Assembly: GCA_035552595.1 (NCBI GenBank) | Contig: DASZKZ010000041.1 | Coordinates: forward strand, 1 to 18,962 | Direction of reading: 5' to 3' | DNA: 18,962 nucleotides | Source of the DNA: Aeolococcus sp035552595 | GTDB lineage: Bacteria; Chloroflexota; Dormibacteria; Aeolococcales; Aeolococcaceae | Shown here: positions 17,511 to 18,962 of the stretch, in pieces | Layout: every line of letters begins with the position of its first letter | How positions within the stretch are numbered: the first letter of the stretch is position 1 | Position numbers and translations under genes: made by a program | The notes under the pieces: model-generated | Databases searched by the model: none | What the model saw: the letters and a program-made list of their open reading frames with translations, nothing else | Told to the model about the DNA's origin: nothing

Positions 17511-18062
17511 CTAACGCAGCCGCTCGACCTGGAGCAGGTCGAGCTCGACGGGCGTCTCACGCCCGAACATGTTGACCAGAACCTTGAGTTTGCCCTTCTC
17601 GGCGTTCATCTCGGTCACCTTTCCATGGAAATCGGTGAACGGGCCGTCGGTGACGCGCACATTCTCCCCGATCTCGTACTCCACCGAGACCTTGGTGGGC
17701 GCCTCCGCCTTGACCTGCTTCTGGATGCCGCGGACCTCGTGGTCCTGCAGCGGCACCGGCTTGTTGCCGCTGCCCACGAAGGAGGTCACCCCCGGGGTGT
17801 TGCGCACCACGTACCAGGACTCGTCCGACATGATCATGTTGACCAGGATGTAGCCGGGGAAGATCCGCTTGGCCACCTTGCGGCGCTGGCCGTCCTTGAT
17901 CTCCATGACCTCCTCGGTCGGGACCAGGACGTCGAAGATCTTGTCGTGCATGTCCATCGACTCGACGCGCTTGAGGAGGTTGGCCTTGACCTTCTCCTCA
18001 TGCCCCGAGTAGGCGTGGACGACGTACCAGCGGACTTCGGTGGTGGTGGCTGTCTCGTTCAT
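17511..18062 (-). CDS. nusG: Transcription termination/antitermination factor NusG
   Basis: NusG binds RNA polymerase through its N-terminal NGN domain and couples transcription to translation or Rho. NGN features are WYVVHAYSGHEEKVKANLL and KRIFPGYILVNMIM, then VRNTPGVTSFVG (about residues 11-115). A KOW motif follows (GENVRVTDGPFTDFHGKV, about 130-165). Length 183 is typical. The ATG sits 10 nt after the secE stop with only a weak GTGAG ribosome site, so translation may depend on coupling to secE. Confidence 0.98.
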   Translation of the reverse strand: MNETATTTEVRWYVVHAYSGHEEKVKANLLKRVESMDMHDKIFDVLVPTEEVMEIKDGQRRKVAKRIFPGYILVNMIMSDESWYVVRNTPGVTSFVGSGNKPVPLQDHEVRGIQKQVKAEAPTKVSVEYEIGENVRVTDGPFTDFHGKVTEMNAEKGKLKVLVNMFGRETPVELDLLQVERLR

Positions 18063-18072
18063 GTTGCGGTGC

Positions 18073-18435
18073 TCACGGTGTGACGGGGGCGGTGGTCCCG
18101 CCGGCTGATGTGGGGGCTGCGGTGGCGCTTGGCGCGACCGTCGGTTGGGCGCTGACGTGGCTGCCGGTGCTGCCGGTGCTGGTGCTGCTCGAGGTGGTGT
18201 AGAGCTGCTTGACGACGAAGCCGAGGCCGTAGTCGGCGGCGGACACGATCACGGCCATGAGGATGACGGTGGTGACCACCACCCCGGTCATGCGTCCCAG
18301 CTCGTTCCATGTCGGCCAGACCACCTTGCGCAACTCGTCGACGACGCTCGCGAAGTAGTTGCGCTCGCCGGCGCCGGCCGGTGGTCCCACCGGGGGGCGT
18401 GGCCTCACGGGCTGGCCGCGTACCGCTTTGGCCAC
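18073..18435 (-). CDS. secE: Preprotein translocase subunit SecE with low-complexity C-terminal tail
   Basis: Single-span SecE that clamps the SecY channel. The conserved core VDELRKVVWPTWNELGRMTG (residues 32-51) is followed by one membrane helix (VVVTTVILMAVIVSAADYG). After residue 80 comes a Ser/Thr/Ala/Pro-rich tail of about 40 residues (TSSSTSTGSTGSHVSAQPT and onward), absent from textbook SecE; by family topology it would face outside. The GTG start is preceded by AAGGAG at a long 12-nt spacing. The gene stands between tRNA-Trp and nusG in the standard order. Confidence 0.95.
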   Translation of the reverse strand: MAKAVRGQPVRPRPPVGPPAGAGERNYFASVVDELRKVVWPTWNELGRMTGVVVTTVILMAVIVSAADYGLGFVVKQLYTTSSSTSTGSTGSHVSAQPTVAPSATAAPTSAGGTTAPVTP

Positions 18436-18490
18436 CTGTCCAAAGTTCTCCTTGTTGGCGCCGCGTCCGCGGCGAGCTGCTGGTGTTGCG

Positions 18491-18566
18491 TGGCAGGGGC
18501 GGCAAGACTCGAACTCGCGACCCTCGGTTTTGGAGACCGATGCTCTACCGGCTGAGCTACGCCCCT
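18491..18566 (-). tRNA. trnW: tRNA-Trp (anticodon CCA)
   Basis: Full cloverleaf on the minus strand: 7-bp acceptor (AGGGGCG/CGCCCCT), D-arm GCTC...GAGC, anticodon loop CTCCAAA giving CCA, T-loop TTCGAGT, and discriminator G. The 3' CCA is encoded. Located between rpmG and secE, as in many bacteria; it is probably processed from the operon transcript. Confidence 0.97.
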
Positions 18567-18605
18567 GTGCACTGCCGGCGCGGCCGGCATCCTCTGGTTA
18601 CCTGG

Positions 18606-18773
18606 TTACTTGGTCTCGCGATGCCGGGTGTGGCACCGGCAGCGGTGACAGAACTTGCGGAGCTCCAGGCGATCGGGGTCGTTCCGCCTGTTCTTGACCG
18701 TCGTGTAGTTGCGTTCCTTGCAGTCGGGACACTGCAGAGTGATGATCGCCGACCCGCCCTTCGCCGTAGCCAC
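18606..18773 (-). CDS. rpmG: 50S ribosomal protein L33
   Basis: Small zinc-type L33 of the large ribosomal subunit (55 residues). Visible are CPDC near the N-terminus and CHRC near the C-terminus, giving four metal-binding cysteines, with the family core ERNYTTVKNRRNDPDRLELR between them and the ending HTRHRETK. The start is a GTG with GAGG 8 nt upstream. It heads the operon leading to tRNA-Trp and secE. A slightly longer open frame on the same strand (18598-18792) is a shadow. Confidence 0.96.
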   Translation of the reverse strand: MATAKGGSAIITLQCPDCKERNYTTVKNRRNDPDRLELRKFCHRCRCHTRHRETK

Positions 18774-18787
18774 GTGCTTTGCCTCGA

Positions 18788-18816
18788 CACAAAAAAGAAA
18801 CCTAGCGGCGCTAGGT
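18788..18816 (-). terminator. Hairpin plus U-tract in the rpmG leader (terminator or attenuator)
   Basis: On the minus strand ACCTAGC-GCC-GCTAGGT forms a perfect 7-bp stem, immediately followed by TTTCTTTTTTGTG: a textbook intrinsic terminator shape. It lies between the extended -10 of rpmG and its start codon, almost at the 5' end of the expected transcript. It could block read-through from further upstream, act as an attenuator, or cap the mRNA end. Confidence 0.7.
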
Positions 18817-18824
18817 CAAGTCGG

Positions 18825-18833
18825 ATTGTACCA
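18825..18833 (-). promoter_or_regulatory. Extended -10 promoter of the rpmG-secE-nusG-rplKA operon
   Basis: TGG-TACAAT on the minus strand is an extended -10 (TGn plus five of six consensus bases). No good -35 is found at 16-18 nt. Transcription would start near 18818, just before the leader hairpin. Confidence 0.6.
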
Positions 18834-18864
18834 GAGGCCCGGCGGGAACCGTGCACGGAGCGGT

Positions 18865-18873
18865 TGGTACCAT
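18865..18873 (+). promoter_or_regulatory. Extended -10 promoter of tRNA-Thr
   Basis: TGG-TACCAT lies 11 nt before the tRNA-Thr gene and is divergent from the rpmG promoter about 35 nt away. No convincing -35 is seen. Confidence 0.45.
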
Positions 18874-18884
18874 CTCGGCCGCGG

Positions 18885-18956
18885 GCCCAAGTAGCTCAGA
18901 GGTAGAGCAACGCCTTGGTAAGGCGTAGGCCGTGGGTTCGATTCCCACCTTGGGCT
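18885..18956 (+). tRNA. trnT: tRNA-Thr (anticodon GGT)
   Basis: Acceptor GCCCAAG/CTTGGGC, D-arm GCTC...GAGC, anticodon stem ACGCC/GGCGT with loop TTGGTAA giving GGT, T-arm GTGGG/CCCAC with loop TTCGATT, and discriminator T. The 3' CCA is not encoded (the next bases are CCG), so it must be added after transcription. The gene ends 6 nt before the window edge. Confidence 0.96.
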
Positions 18957-18962
18957 CCGCCC

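Noticed and set aside
18598..18792. 64-codon open frame overlapping rpmG on the same strand
   Set aside because: The L33 protein is in another frame with four cysteines and the family core; this one has no recognisable content.

Overview
This is a GC-rich bacterial chromosome segment. It shows frequent GTG and TTG starts, tight operons, a Tad (Flp-type) pilus locus without a secretin gene, REC-ParA fusions of the CpaE/TadZ type, and a canonical rpmG-tRNA-Trp-secE-nusG-rplK-rplA cluster. This suits an uncultured, probably single-membrane (monoderm) lineage of the Chloroflexota / Dormibacterota / Actinomycetota kind. That placement is inferred from gene style and is not proved by any sequence here.

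Layout from left to right. (1) Positions 1-1719 hold the 3' part of an ABC exporter ATPase, translationally coupled to its ABC-2 permease. (2) Positions 1739-2830 (minus strand) encode an SPFH-domain protein with two C-terminal zinc ribbons. (3) Positions 3023-5500 encode a large protein with an extreme Pro-Glu repeat and a C-terminal TPR-like domain. (4) Positions 5692-9139 form the first Tad block: cpaB, tadB, tadC and a CvpA-family membrane protein. (5) Positions 9153-10293 (minus strand) carry a single-domain response regulator and an ICMT-like membrane methyltransferase. (6) Positions 10476-15064 form the second Tad block: flp pilin 1, a terminator, cpaE-1, an M23 peptidase, cpaE-2 and flp pilin 2. 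(7) Positions 15065-18773 (minus strand) hold the ribosomal/secretion operon rpmG-trnW-secE-nusG-rplK-rplA, whose last gene is a third cpaE paralogue. (8) A tRNA-Thr gene on the plus strand closes the window.

How the parts may fit together: CpaB, TadB and TadC would form the envelope and inner-membrane platform of a Tad pilus. The two Flp prepilins, with equal-length mature forms, would be its subunits. The three CpaE/TadZ-type proteins would position the machine or gate its assembly. The M23 enzyme could open peptidoglycan for it, and the PE-repeat/TPR protein could be a spanning or scaffold component. The motor ATPase (CpaF/TadA), the prepilin peptidase and the TadE/F/G pseudopilins are not in this window, so the locus is split or incomplete here.

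The most interesting signals are: three REC-ParA paralogues showing graded loss of receiver and P-loop residues while keeping a similar basic-aromatic C-terminus; one of them sitting 7 nt behind rplA; a bipartite promoter-like element shared by the cpaB operon and flp pilin 1; and the PE-repeat protein with its repeated PVF motif.
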